Shown one piece after another: positions 32,115 to 43,850 of a stretch of 64,000 nt of DNA. Source of the DNA: Paraspadella gotoi (Eukaryota > Chaetognatha); assembly GCA_051294375.1 (NCBI GenBank), contig CM119267.1:3619793-3683792 (forward strand). Direction: 5' to 3'. The translations under genes were made by a program, and so were the position numbers. Below the pieces are notes generated by a model. It was not told where the DNA came from, searched no databases, and saw nothing but the letters and a program-made list of their open reading frames with translations. How positions within the stretch are numbered: position 1 is the stretch's first letter; every line of letters begins with the position of its first letter.

Positions 32115-32864
32115 ATGACTAAAAAAAAAGCCCTCCTCGTCGTGGACGTTCAGAACGACTTCATTAGCGGAAGTCTGGCTCTTTCCAAATTCTCAAAGAC
32201 GCAGGACGGAGCCGAAGTCGTTCCCGTTGTCAATCGTCTCGTCCGAAGTAAATTTTTCGATCTCATAATCTTCACCCAAGATTGGCATCCGACAAATCAC
32301 TTGTCTTTCGTCGACAATGTTAAATTGAGAAAATTGCATTCGTCGTCGTCCTCGGAAATCCAGGTGGGAGAGAAAACATTTTGAAAAAAATTTAAAAGCT
32401 CCATAATCTTGTCTCTTGACTCGTCTCAGGTCTTTAAATCCGTGACCTTCGATATCAACGGAGCTCCGCGAGAACAAACACTTTGGCCGAGACACTGCGT
32501 TCAAGATTCGGACGGCGCTAAACTTCATTCCGACCTCTTCGTTCCGGACGACGCGATTCGCATACGCAAGGGCGAAAATCCGGACGTCGATAGCTACTCG
32601 GCCTTTTGGGACAATTCCAAGTTAAAGGCGACGCCCCTTGAGGGGAAGCTGCGCGAGCGAGGCATTGAGTTTGTTTACGTCTGCGGCATCGCTACAGACG
32701 TCTGCGTCAAAGCCACCGTCTATGACGCGCTTGACCTCGGTTTTAAATGCTTTCTCATCAAGGACGCTTGTAGAGGGGTCAACGAAAAGGAGATCGAGTC
32801 TATATTGCGAGAAATGGACAAGAAAGGGATCAAATTGATATCCTCTACAGATATCGTTAGTTGA
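32115..32864 (+). CDS. nicotinamidase (isochorismatase-like hydrolase), NAD salvage
   Basis: The enzyme hydrolyses nicotinamide to nicotinic acid, feeding the Preiss-Handler route to NAD. Vertebrates lack it and use NAMPT instead, while many invertebrates keep it. Exons are 32115-32363 and 32430-32864, joined in phase 0, giving 227 residues. The catalytic triad is visible: D11 in VVDVQNDF, K130 in IRKGEN and C175 in GIATDVCVKAT. The metal site is D56/H58/H62 in DWHPTNH. The cis-peptide neighbourhood (GIATD) is normal. It is close in length to yeast Pnc1 (216 residues) and lacks the EF-hand extension of the Drosophila Naam protein. Confidence 0.95.
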
Positions 32865-33014
32865 TGGGATTTTCTTATCGTTTTTAGTACGTTTGAAGTA
32901 CGGATTAAGGAAACCTCAGAAAATGTTCCGGATTTCTTCGCAACTGTGATAAACAATGTAACTTTTTTTCAACGCGCTCATTTCATGCCACCCAGGTATA
33001 CAACTTTACTGTAC

Positions 33015-33545
33015 ATTAAAGCGTAGTGAAAGTTATATACGAAAATTCTAAATGTCAATTAAGAACAACATACTATCAGTGAATATTAATTTGTAAAAAA
33101 ACTTAGTTTTATGTTCTTCAATTTTCGCAAAAAGCTATATTTCTATATAGTACTATCCTTTTAAAATCGACAAAAATTCAGAATAGGATTTTCTTAATTT
33201 TGATTGCAGATTTGAATTCCTCGTCAAAAGTTGATAAAAGAAAATATAAATCATATTTAAAAATTCTTTCATGAAGTGGGTTAAAAATTAAAAAACTATA
33301 TTTAATATAAAAAATAAAAAGTTATATTTCTTTATATCAACTTTTCATGACGAATCCAAATCTGCAAAAAAATCTTACCAAAAACTATTTTGAAATTTTA
33401 ACATTTATTGGATTAATACTAGTATAAATATGGCCTACGGTGTAAATGATAAAATTTATTATATAATTTTTTTATACATAAATGTTTATTAGTATGTTCC
33501 TCACTTTTAGATTTTTAATTAAAGTTAAATTTATAATTTTTACTA
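33015..33545. repeat. palindromic foldback element, family A, full copy
   Basis: The left arm (about 33015-33290) and right arm (about 33300-33545) are inverted, diverged copies of the same sequence. The inner palindrome pairs GCAGATTTGAATTCCTCGTC (33209 onward) with GACGAATCCAAATCTGC (about 33350). Both arms match 4640-4940. There is no ORF. A MITE or foldback element is likely. Confidence 0.7.
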
Positions 33546-34911
33546 TGTACTCTTTACTGTACAATGTACATACCTATTTTTATTTTTATTTTAAATAAAA
33601 TTTCTTATCGGAAATGAAAAAAATTTAATTTGATTTGAATTTAATAACAATATCTTGATGTATCTGTTATCCAGAGACTAGTAAGACTTTTGAACTTTTG
33701 AATCAAAATAATACAATTATATAATAATTATTCATAAATATCAAATAAATTTCAAAGCCATTTAATGATTTGGCAATGAATCTGAAAATGATTTTCGAGG
33801 AGTCAGAATATCCTCATCAGCTAAACATCTTCTTGCTCAACTTTTACGAATACAGTTTAGTTGGATGTCTGTGTAGAGATAGTTTACAAGTTCACCATTT
33901 TTTATGTTTAGCTTTTGGTAGACGGATATTTATTTTTTGTCGGACTTTGTTTTGGTTGGTCATTTTCAGAAGAGGCAGCCTTTTGAGGCTTATCACTTTT
34001 TCCTTATTTTATCTTTAATAATTCGTAATTCATTACCTGTTTTTGTCATGTTTATTTTTTCAAAAAAAAATAGACTAAAATATTTTGGAAAATATTTTTT
34101 TAAAAGCAGCATTTTATAATGCGATACTGATCAGTTCATAGTTATGTTTGTCAGAATTACAAAGCAGTTTTTGAAAGAGCTATCTATTTAAACGTGAATG
34201 ACACCAAAAGAATATTTATTATTCTTTGAATATCTAATACAGATAGTTCAGAAGTACGTACAACCTTAGTTGAGTATAAATTTGATTTCGTGTTTTATTT
34301 TTTTACTACTTCATATTGATTTTTTTGTCTAACATTTTAAAATTAGCAAAAAAAAGTTTATTAAATTAATTTTATGAAACTAGTATCTCATGAACGTCTA
34401 TAAAATGAGAGAGAAAAATTGTATAATTGTCATCTTATGAGAAATCGTATTTTCTTTTGAGTCACTCGCGATTAGACACAGGTTATTGGTAATTGTATGA
34501 CACAACAATTGTATAAGTCAACAAGAAATCTTGCTAGTCAATTGGCGACAAGCATTACATCTATTTACATCTATTTAGAAATTTAACGAGAACACGGTCT
34601 GACTTTTTTTCGCTCACTATTTCGCAGTTTTTAATTTTACTTTATGGGGTGTTGGATTAAGGGGGGGTTAGTCCCTAACTTACCTAAATACTTAACCTAT
34701 AACCACCCTGTTTTATCAACCGAATGTGGGTTTTAGCTTGAGCTATAATATAGTAACATGAATGCTTGTTAGATTTTCCAATTATCAGCAAAAGGCTTGT
34801 ATTTTTTCCCGAAATTTTTTAGGTGGGAAAACGTAGGTTGAAATTTTATAGCGCAGTTAGTGTAGTTAGAATCATTGTTGAGCTATTGCACCTATTTTAC
34901 ATACAAAAAAT
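33546..34911. other. intergenic, AT-rich, no feature seen
   Basis: There are only short frames without coding composition. A G-rich patch near 34660 (TTAAGGGGGGGTTAG) is the one departure from AT-rich sequence. Confidence 0.4.
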
Positions 34912-35213
34912 TAGAAAGTAATCGAGTATTATTTGTATTTTCACTATGGAGAGGCAGTGCAAGTACAAAAAAAAACTGATATTTTTTGCCAAATATTTCG
35001 ACCTAGTACAATTCAGTAGTAAAATATTTAAAAGGAATGTTTTTTAAAAAAATAAAACTAAGAGAGAGCGCTGAAACTTTAAATGACCAAAAGACCCAAA
35101 ATTGGGTTGCCCCCTCCCTTTAGTTTTAAGTCAAAATACTTGGCAAAAAATATCAGTTTTTTTTGGTACTTGCACTGCCTCTCCATAGTGAAAATACAAT
35201 TAATACTTGTACT
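34912..35213. repeat. foldback element just upstream of the M20-like gene
   Basis: Arms 34912-34996 and 35122-35213 are inverted copies, with the shared core CACTATGGAGAGGCAGTGCA (34944 on) and its complement at about 35174. About 120 nt separate them. The right end is about 50 nt from the start codon at 35265, so the element occupies the promoter or leader. Confidence 0.75.
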
Positions 35214-35264
35214 ACTCACAGTGCAGGTGATAAATTTTAAAGTAGAAAAGAATCATTTTTCAAG

Positions 35265-38200
35265 ATGGAAGATCCTCCAATGAATAACGCCTCTTTGGTT
35301 CCGGACGACAATTCCTCTGTTCTTTCTTCAAAGTCATCCTCAAATCATTCTTTACAGCAAGTTGTTCGTGTCGGACTTAATTCCTCCTTCCATCGCGCTA
35401 TGAACCCCTCGCTTAGTACTTCTGCCCATTCGTCGCTAAATAATGAACAAATCCACTCTCCCAACAATGAACCTTGCCGCGAATCATCACATGTTTCTGC
35501 CCCAGTCATTGCTTCCGGCCGATCCCGAAATTCTTCAAAGACTTCTTTGAATCATTCTTCACAACAAGTTCCGTCTGGGAATCATGAACCATGCCCGGCT
35601 CCTTTACATGAACAGAGCCATTCTTCTAATCATGAACGGGAACGTCCTTTAAGTCATGAAACTAACCCATTTTCATTTCATCTCATTAAACGGAGCCCTC
35701 CTACTGTTCATGAACTGATCCAAATTTTTGATCGGGAACCAGGAATCAGGAAAAGGAATTCTTTTAATCAGGAACCAGACCAGTCGCGATCTCGACGTTC
35801 TTCAATTTCATCGTATCCTCATGTTATGAACTCTGAGCTTAATCATTCTGCCCTTTCTTCTGCGAATCATGAATTATCCCACTCTAGTAACAGAGGAGCA
35901 GGCCATATTCCATCATTTCTTTCCGCGCCAGTTATTGCTTCTGGCCAATCTCAACTTTCCTCAAAAACATCTTTCAAACAGTCTTCGCGACAACGGAGAC
36001 ATTCTTATAATCATGCTTCAGTCGCACGTTCGAATAGTGTACAACACGATCATAATCAAGTCCCAACCCGATATTCTCTCCCTCCACTTTCGGATTTTAA
36101 CGCTGCTTTTCAACACGATTCCAGTCAAGTTTCCCCCACAAATTATGATCCAAATCGAGCTGCATTATACTCGAACGCTGATTTTACCCACCATGAAATT
36201 TCCCATCCATTTTCCCCGCCAAGGTCTTACCATCTTTCGTTCAATGATTCAAATCAACCTTCACCACCTAATCATGCTACAAAACTCGCGAAAAATCTTG
36301 TTCCTAAATCTGATTTCCCCATTTCCGTTTCTCGGAGTAATGATTTACCCAATGATATTGCCACATCATCATCGTCTTCAACATACACTCCAGAACAAAA
36401 TTTGGATTGTGAGCCGCGTTCCGATCTAAATACCAAACCATTATTATTCAATTCAATACCTCCGTCTGAACTTAATTCCGAATCAGCCTTTGATCCATTT
36501 TCCGGGTCGAACCGTAATATTACTAGTAATAGTACCACTAGTGAATCATCATCCCCCGTTCCCGCTTTCGATTCTTTTCAACGCGTTCGTAATTCCGCGT
36601 CACACCCCAATCCAAATTCTTCCGGACCCGTTCCTTCTTCGGAGTCACACCCATTAGCTGTGCCTGAATCAGACTCGGGATCTTGTGCCGACGCCGCGTT
36701 CCGCGAATGCGATCCCCCTTCGTACGACTTCGTACCCCCTCGTAATCCAATTTCAAACCGCCACCCTCCTCGTCTACCGCAGTACGTTTCTCCGCTCGCT
36801 CCTGTCGACGAAATTTATTCCAATATTTCTCCCCTCGCTCCTGTCAACGTTATTAATTCCAATATTTCTCCCCTCGCTCCTGTCAACGTCGTTAATTCCA
36901 GTATTTCACGCCCAGCTCCTGTCAATAATGCCAATATTTCATCTCCTGCTTCCAATGATGCCCAAAGGAACGTACTCTGCCCCCTCTGCCCTGAGCCATA
37001 TCGATGCTTTTGTCATTTATGGGACTGCCTGGAACGTTGTCTAGGAGTAAAGTGCCGTCTTATTTTAGTCCTTACTTTATTTTTTTGTTTGATCTTATTT
37101 TGGAAGTATTTTTTTATCTACCTGGCCAAAGTAGTCCCGGGTTTCGAAATCGTTTATAAGGACGCCGTGGACGTGGGCAAGTCACGACCGGCTCCAGAGC
37201 TGGACAACGAGCGGATATTCCGATTGCGACAGGCGCTCATGATTCCCACCATCTCCTATTTGGTGGATGACGGGAGTCCCAATAAATTAAGAGAGTTCGC
37301 TCACTTTTTGAAAACGAATTTTCCCCTGATTCACGATTCTCCGTTGATCTCGCTAAAAGTAGTCGAAAAATATACCCTCCTATATGAATTTCGCGGCAGC
37401 GACACGAACTTGCAGGCATATCTCCTTTGCGCGCATCAGGTTGGTGAAAGGCTTTCGAAGGAATTAAAAACTTATTAGGGGTAATTCTCGAAATGGTTGG
37501 AAAAATTACCCTCGCATCGGTCATCGTACACGTAGCATGTAAAACCGTCGAATTACCTTTAGTTTCTGGTTTGATTGACTTCCTAATTTTTGACATAAGT
37601 ATCTTAATCCTGATTTTGAACATTAGAAGCTTATGGGCAAAATTTTACATTCCAGTCGGTTATATTCGTTTTTCGCTTCTTATGAGCGATAACGTAACGA
37701 AATTTAATATATATCTGTGATGATATTAAAGTATTTTAAAATTATATTCATTTAATATAAATATATATAAGAATTTTAAAATTATATTCGTGACATAAAG
37801 GTGCCCCGATAGACCTTTCCCCAGTATGTATCCCTATCAGAACATACAATTCTACATGGTAGACTTATCCCTATTGGTAAAAATAATCATATATAACTTT
37901 GGTCACCCCTCAAAAATTTATCCATTCCCAGCCTCTTAGATATTATGATTTTTCAATTTTCATTAATGACTTTCTAACAGAAATGATTTGTGATATCTAT
38001 TAGAAAACTAGGACAGATTGTAATCTAACTCCCTCTATTTCCAGAAGACCACTCTGACTTCCCCTTCCCAAATTGAGTTATTAGATATAATGATAAGTAA
38101 AACATTTTTAAGAAAGAAAGCAATGAATAAATGTCCGGTTGTAAATGAATCCACTGATGAATAAAAGCCGATGAACGAATCCACGAAAGTTTCTTCCCGA

Positions 38201-41200
38201 CATATATATTTGATTAAATAATATAGATTAAATACTATATCCTTCATAAAATATAAAAATAGAAAATAGTGAAACAAGTAATTTGCAAATTTTCATAGAA
38301 ACGCTCCTAACCCTTACCACCTTCACCTCCCCTAACCTTAAGTTCAAACCTCCTACCCCTAAACGTTAAACAAAATTGATAATAAAAAAATTTGGAATTA
38401 ACAAGTTTGAGCAAACAATGCCGGATATGCCCACGATCATTAGCGGTAAGCAGCTGATCAGATAATTATTTAATTAATTGCAAATAATTAATTAATTACT
38501 TATTTATTAATAATTAATTAATGCAGCTTGAATTTACATTTAATATAAAAATAAAAAAAGCATAATCAAATAGTGAAATAGATTGTTTTTTCCATTTTAA
38601 CTCATTTTCACTTGGACAATTCCATTGAAACTTTATTTCCTGCTCAATCACACACTTTCTTACCCTACACAAAATTTCATTCCAATCCATCCATCAAATC
38701 CAGAGTAATTGGTGTTTTTTGCTAAGGTGGGACGGACGGACATCATTTTTTTGGTATAATTTATCATAGTTCGGAGATGATATAAGTGAATGTCCAACAA
38801 GATTAGGGGGGCGGACCGACAAAGTGAATTATAGAGCCGGAATCGGCTAAAAAACACAACACGGAGGCTCCACGCTGTATGGAAAACAAAATTCACGATA
38901 ATCACCGACTGGCGCTAGCTGACGTTAATTCCACACTCATAATTTACAATAATACCGATTTAAGCATTGACCTGAAAAGGATTAGACCTATTAAATATGT
39001 ATTAACTACGAAAAATGTCAATAACGCAAAACGCGTTTTCATTTGGTTCCGCATGGTTCCCTCAAATTCCATTTGGGTTTTCGACTCCTGCAATAATGTA
39101 TGCATCCATGTATGTATCTCAGTATTACAGAGTTATGCGCATTATTTTTGCTTGCGTGTTATAATTTTAAGGCAATTCTCATGACACCTTTCACTATAAT
39201 GGTGCTTTCTAACAGCGAAAAGCGAACTGAAATCTGTTTTATTCCAGGACGTTCATACGATCGGGGATAGACGTGAATGGATATTTGACCCATTTAGCGC
39301 CAAAGTCAAGGATAATTACGTTTACGCCAGAGGCGCGTTTTCCAAGTCTCAGTTGATGGCAATCATGGAGGTTCTCGAAAATAGACTCGCGACACATTGG
39401 AGGCCAGTCAGGTAAAATCAGTAAACTTGAGTGGAGGTGGTCGAGTTAAAAATAGCGAACAAAATCAGAAAAGCGAATTAGTTAAATGTGCTACAAGGTG
39501 GAATCCATTTTTATTGGGAGAAAGAGAAAATTTAGTTGCAAAGTAAATAATTCTAAAAATATTTTCAAATAAGTTTTTCGACCGGCGTTTGAACAGGGAT
39601 TAAAACAATTTATTAGCGGTGATTGGAATTTTTAAAGAATTCGGTGTTCCTTTCTTCCTAATAATATTCAGGATCTCCACTCTTGACCACTTGTATATTA
39701 AAACATGTACGAAGTTCAAAGTTTTTATGTAATTTTATCAAGATCATAATTTGTTTGCTAGATTTCTTTCCTTCTCTGAATACAATTGACAAAAAAATTA
39801 CCTTTTAAAGTTAAATTATATTTATAAACGTGTTTGAATATATTTTTAGACACTTATTTAATATAAAAATTTAATTATAATCTTTTGGATAAGGCTGATA
39901 AAGATTATCCGTTGAAAATCTGTTAATCTAATTTATTGTATAAACGTTTGAATTAAGAAAAAACTAAGAATAAGAGAGAAATAAATATTAACTTGTCGTG
40001 ACTTTAACCACCCTTTATTAAAGGCTATATTAAAGGCTTTAATACAGTATAGTGTAGCGAAGTGTAGTTCCTTGATCTTTCGGAAATGCGTGCAAATAAA
40101 TGAGAAAAATTAGGGGAGGTAATTTCAAAAAAGTCTCTCCCATTCCCAACCCACAGAACCTTGTACATCGCCCTGAATTACAACGAAGAGGTCTACGGCA
40201 GGAAAGGCGCTTCCGGCCTCGCTCGGTATTTGGAAGGGAAAAACAAACGGTTCCTCTTTGTTCTCGACGCTGGTTCCGCGATTGAGGAGTTCGAATTGCC
40301 AAATAAGCCCAACTTGACTGTCGCCATGGTTTCCGTCGGGGAACAATTAAGGATGTATCTGGAAATTACCGCTCATGGAAGATTTGATCTCCCGGTTTCA
40401 GAGCAAGAAAAAAGGTCAGTCTTTGAAAGTTTGATGAAACAAAATATTTCCCTTTTTCTCTCCATCGTTTTTAATATCACCACATACAATGCGTTTTTGC
40501 CTTTTTTTTTGGCCAACCCCTTCTAATTTTAAACTTCTTTTATCCTTCAGGGTGAGGAAGGTTCTCCATGAGGCGGAAACGCGCCTTCTTAATCAAGATT
40601 CTCCCATCGCAACTCTTGGTTCCGTGGAGGAACGGGCCGTGCAATTGCTTTTGCCGCATCATTCCCCAATGGAACGAATTTTATACGCCTGTCATTGGTT
40701 TTTCGGTTCTCGTAGCATCCGAGGGATTGGTGCCTTCAACCTAGATCACACTCGGTCCTTGATAAGGTACAAAATATAATTAAAAGTCGAAATAAAATTG
40801 CTCTTTTGTTCGTCAAAAAATCATAAATACAATAAATTATAAAATTATAAATACAACTGTTTAAACAACACTTCAAAACTTTTAATTTTATCGCAAAATT
40901 TCTAATATTAAATTAAGGATGTAAATTTTTCTTTTAATTAATTTTTCGAAGCTTTGTTTTTTTATTCGTCTCCATTCTCCAAACTAGGACGTCGAGTGGG
41001 AGCATCGAAATAAAGATTAAAAATGAATCCCATGGTATGATTGTTTACGGCACTCTCTTCCTCATTCGTGTCCTTTATCCTACTTTAACCGCAAGTCAGA
41101 TGATGATTAAAGACAAAACTCTTCTTTCCGACCTTTCGATTGCCTATCAATGCTCGTACCCCAAAAACCTTAAGTTCGAGCCACCCTCCGCCATCGCTCC

Positions 41201-41504
41201 CTTCGAGGGCGAAGGCTACTCCCTCTTCGGCTGGCACAGCGTCAAGAACGCCATTCGTCGCACCTTCAATGGCAGTATTGTAGTGCCGTACACGTTGAAG
41301 ACCAAATACGGTACAGGGGCCCGTTACTTTCAAGGTATCTCCGAGTCGGTCCTTCGATTCCTTCCGGTTAAGGTCGATAAATCGGAATTGGATCGCAGGG
41401 AATCCGCTAATGAGCGGATCTCACTCGAGATTTACCAGACGATGATGAATTTCTACTCTCGCCTCATGGACAACGCAGAGTTATCTTATTTAGTTCGCGT
41501 CTGA
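35265..41504 (+). CDS. membrane-anchored M20 (PM20D1-like) peptidase homologue, probably catalytically dead
   Basis: PM20D1-type enzymes condense or hydrolyse N-acyl amino acids. Five exons are 35265-37439, 39248-39411, 40157-40414, 40551-40766 and 40988-41504, giving 1109 residues. Residues 1-590 are disordered, rich in Ser, Asn, Pro and His, and include a 13-residue tandem repeat. A transmembrane helix follows at about 596-620 (LILVLTLFFCLILFW). The M20 domain runs from about 650 (QALMIPTISYLVDD, GSDTNLQAYLLCAHQDV) to the end. The H724-x-D726 pair and the glutamates in NYNEEVYG remain. The aspartates of the GTLDDK motif are replaced (RGAFSKSQ), and the C-terminal histidine of RIHGVNE is replaced (RRESANE). 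Two dinuclear-metal positions are therefore lost. The 1.8 kb first intron holds repeats B and C. The N-terminal region has lower GC than neighbouring genes. Confidence 0.82.
36790..36945 (+). repeat. 39-bp in-frame tandem repeats in the M20-like CDS
   Basis: Three clear units and a shorter fourth encode SPLAPVDEIYSNI, SPLAPVNVINSNI, SPLAPVNVVNSSI and SRPAPVNNANI. The unit is 13 residues, so length changes keep the frame. A larger module beginning APVIASG also occurs twice (near 35499 and 35928), each time followed by SSKTS. Confidence 0.85.
38098..38207 (-). repeat. dispersed repeat family B, minus-strand copy
   Basis: The reverse complement matches 23877-23965 (GGGAAGAAACTTTCGTGGAT and following). 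It lies in intron 1 of the M20-like gene. Confidence 0.7.
38400..38880 (-). repeat. dispersed repeat family C, minus-strand copy
   Basis: The reverse complement shares ordered landmarks with 43145-43850: the hairpin near CCGGAATCGG, AATTCACTTTGTCGGTCCG, TTAGCAAAAAACACCAATTAC, TGGATGGATTGGAATGAAAT, and the outer end GTTTGCTCAAACTTG. A C-rich, degenerate telomere-like patch (CTAACCCTTACC, 38307 on) lies just outside it. No ORF is present. Confidence 0.7.
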
Positions 41505-41889
41505 ATTAACCGTTGTACGCTTGCGTGTTATTTTGCATTGTTTTATCGCAATTATTTTTTACTCACTTAGTTTTTAGATTTTTTTGGATTTTTTTTTTGA
41601 TGTCGAATTGTAAAAATGCCAAAGAATTTGGCAAATTTCAAATGTTGAACGAAAATGACTCGTGCTTATTTTTATTTTTTTTTATTAGCATGTTACTGTT
41701 GGCGGCAGATTTGCTCGGATATTTGTTACAATACTGATGACTGTATTGTTGAATGTTAAAATGAAATCAATTAAAACCAAACTGAAACCATGAAAAAGTA
41801 TTTTTTTCAAGGTTATGAGTGATAAGCTAAATCTTAGGGTAAAAAAAGCTGAGTAAAAATAGAAGTGGCTTAAATGTAGTATCACACAT
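41505..41889. other. M20-like gene 3' flank
   Basis: T-rich sequence with no further coding signal. No canonical AATAAA was noticed. Confidence 0.3.
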
Positions 41890-42275
41890 ATAAAAGATTT
41901 TTTGTCGTTGCAATCGCTTTGCGTTTGCGATGATCTCGTAACGCTTTTGCGCATAAGTGGCGTAGTCGTTGTCGTCGGCGTTCCAACTTATCGATCGCTT
42001 TTTTGATGATTAAATTTGGGTGTATGAAGCAGCTTCTCATCATTGAGGACCTTGAAATTGGGTGAGGACAGTTATTAAATGTTTTGTTTACGTTTTATAA
42101 AAACAAATTTCTTTTATTTTTGTCTCCTTCTCTCTCTTCTCTTTTAATTATATGTAGCTCTCTCTCTCTCTTTTCCCCAGTCGCTGATTCCTTGGGCTCT
42201 GCAGGGGCTTTCTTTTTCTCTTTTTTCTCCTGCTGCTTCTGCTGATTCGTCCGCTGATTCTCTCTCTCTCTCTCT
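41890..42275 (+). repeat. dispersed repeat family D, second copy
   Basis: The landmarks listed for 30590-30990 recur here in the same order, with extra (TCTC)n runs. Divergence is substantial. Confidence 0.55.
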
Positions 42276-42374
42276 GCGATTTTATTTTTAAAAAAATTGA
42301 ATTAGGATTGAACTCGTAAAATTAAGCATAGCATTTGTGCATGTTATCATTTTGATATTGCAACATCGGGTTTT

Positions 42375-42950
42375 TATTTCGTTCTTTCTTATCATCACTC
42401 TCTTTATTTTTATTTTTCTTTCTTTCCTTTCTATTCATACTACGCCGTATTCAGAGGGATCGGCTTTCTTTTCCGTTTCCTTTTTCTTTCCTTTCCTTTC
42501 TTTTCCTTTACTCTTCCTTTCTTTTTTCTTTACTTATGCTATTTCTTTCCTTTCTTTCTTTCCTTTCCCTTTCTATTTCTTTCTTTCTTTCTATTTTCTT
42601 CTTTCCTTTCTATTTCTTTCTTTCCTTTTCTATTTCTTCTTTCCTTTTCTATTCTTTTCTTTCTCCTTTCATTCTTTCTTCCTTTCTATTCTTTCTTCCT
42701 TTCTATTTTTTCTTTCTTTTCTATTTTTTCTTTTTCCTTTCTATTTTTTCTTCCTTTTCTATTTTTTTTTCCTTTCTATTTTTTCTTCTTTCTATTTTTT
42801 TTCTTTCCTTTCTATTTTCTTTCTTTCCTTTCTATTTCTTTCTTTCTTTCTTTCTATTCTTTCTTTCCTTCTATTCTTTCTTTTCCTTTCTTTATTCTTT
42901 CTTTCCTTTTTATTCTTTCTTTCCTTTCTTATTCTTTCTTTATATTTATT
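42375..42950 (+). repeat. long polypyrimidine tract, (CTTTC/TTTCTA)n
   Basis: About 575 bp of almost pure pyrimidine on the plus strand is built from TTTCTTTCC(T)TTCTA-like units with frequent length changes. The long Phe/Ser/Leu frames across it are an artefact of this composition. It could form triplex (H-DNA) structure. Confidence 0.85.
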
Positions 42951-43144
42951 CTGTAACTGTAACTTTAATTTTCCTCGGTACTTATTTATTTTTATTTAAT
43001 TGACAATCGCAAATATAATTTTTCTTTCTGTTTATAAATTAAATTTTTTTTCTCAAATTTGATTTTTTTTAGTATCAAAATTTGTCGTCAATCCAGATTT
43101 TTCTTATGCGATTGCGACGATCCTTATGCTTTTAAGATTTTTTT

Positions 43145-43850
43145 TTAGTCGGATCTGCTTTCAGCAGATCCCGACTCTATAATTCACTTTGTTGGTCTCT
43201 CCGTGCGGGTCCGCCCCCTCAATATTGTTGGGCATTCACTTATATCATGTTATAACATCGAATTATGATAAATTATGCAAAAAAAAAATTCCGTCCGTCT
43301 GTCTGTTACACCTTAGCAAAAAACACCAATTACCCGTGATTGGATGGATGGATTGAAATTTTTTGTGCGGGTAGGGAAGTGTGTGATTGAGCTGGATATG
43401 AAGTTTCGATGGAATCGTCCGAGTAAAAATGAGTTTAAATAGAAAAAAAAATATATATTTTACTATTTGAACACCAATTACTCATGATTGGATAGGGCAA
43501 TTGACTTCAAATTTTGTATTTGGGTAGAAAAGTGCGTGATTAAACTGGAAATCAAGTTTTGATGGAATCATTTGAGTGGAAATGAGTTTAAATGGAAAAA
43601 AACAAAGAACCTGTTTCATGAATTGATTATGCTTTTTCTTTTTATTTTAAATGTAAATGCAAGATGTAATAATTAATCAGTTAATTAATCAATTAGTCAA
43701 TTAATTAATTAATAATTAATTAATCAGTTAATCAATCAAAACCAACATTTTGGATCAAATTAATATTAATTAATTGCTTAATTAAATAATTAACTTGAAT
43801 TAATTAATTACTAATCCGACATTGTTTGCTCACACTTGTTTTTAAAGAAA
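43145..43850 (+). repeat. dispersed repeat family C, longest copy
   Basis: A terminal hairpin (GGATCTGCTTTCAGCAGATCC) lies at 43151-43171. Two internal tandem units beginning near AACACCAATTAC (43322 and 43469) each contain GTGTGTGATTGA or GTGCGTGATTAA. A TTAATTAA-rich zone and the outer end AGTGTGAGCAAAC (reverse strand, about 43825) follow. The same order, inverted, is found at 38400-38880. No protein is encoded. Confidence 0.7.

Noticed and set aside
38150-38180. CTGATGA followed by AAAGCCGATGAACGAA as another ribozyme core
   Set aside because: No GAAA stands at the correct place after a closed stem II, and no stem I/III pairing was found. The sequence belongs to repeat family B.
42337-43003. 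Two long open frames (Phe/Ser/Leu-rich, over 150 residues)
   Set aside because: They are produced by the polypyrimidine tract, which lacks stop codons in these frames. There is no start context, domain or coding composition.
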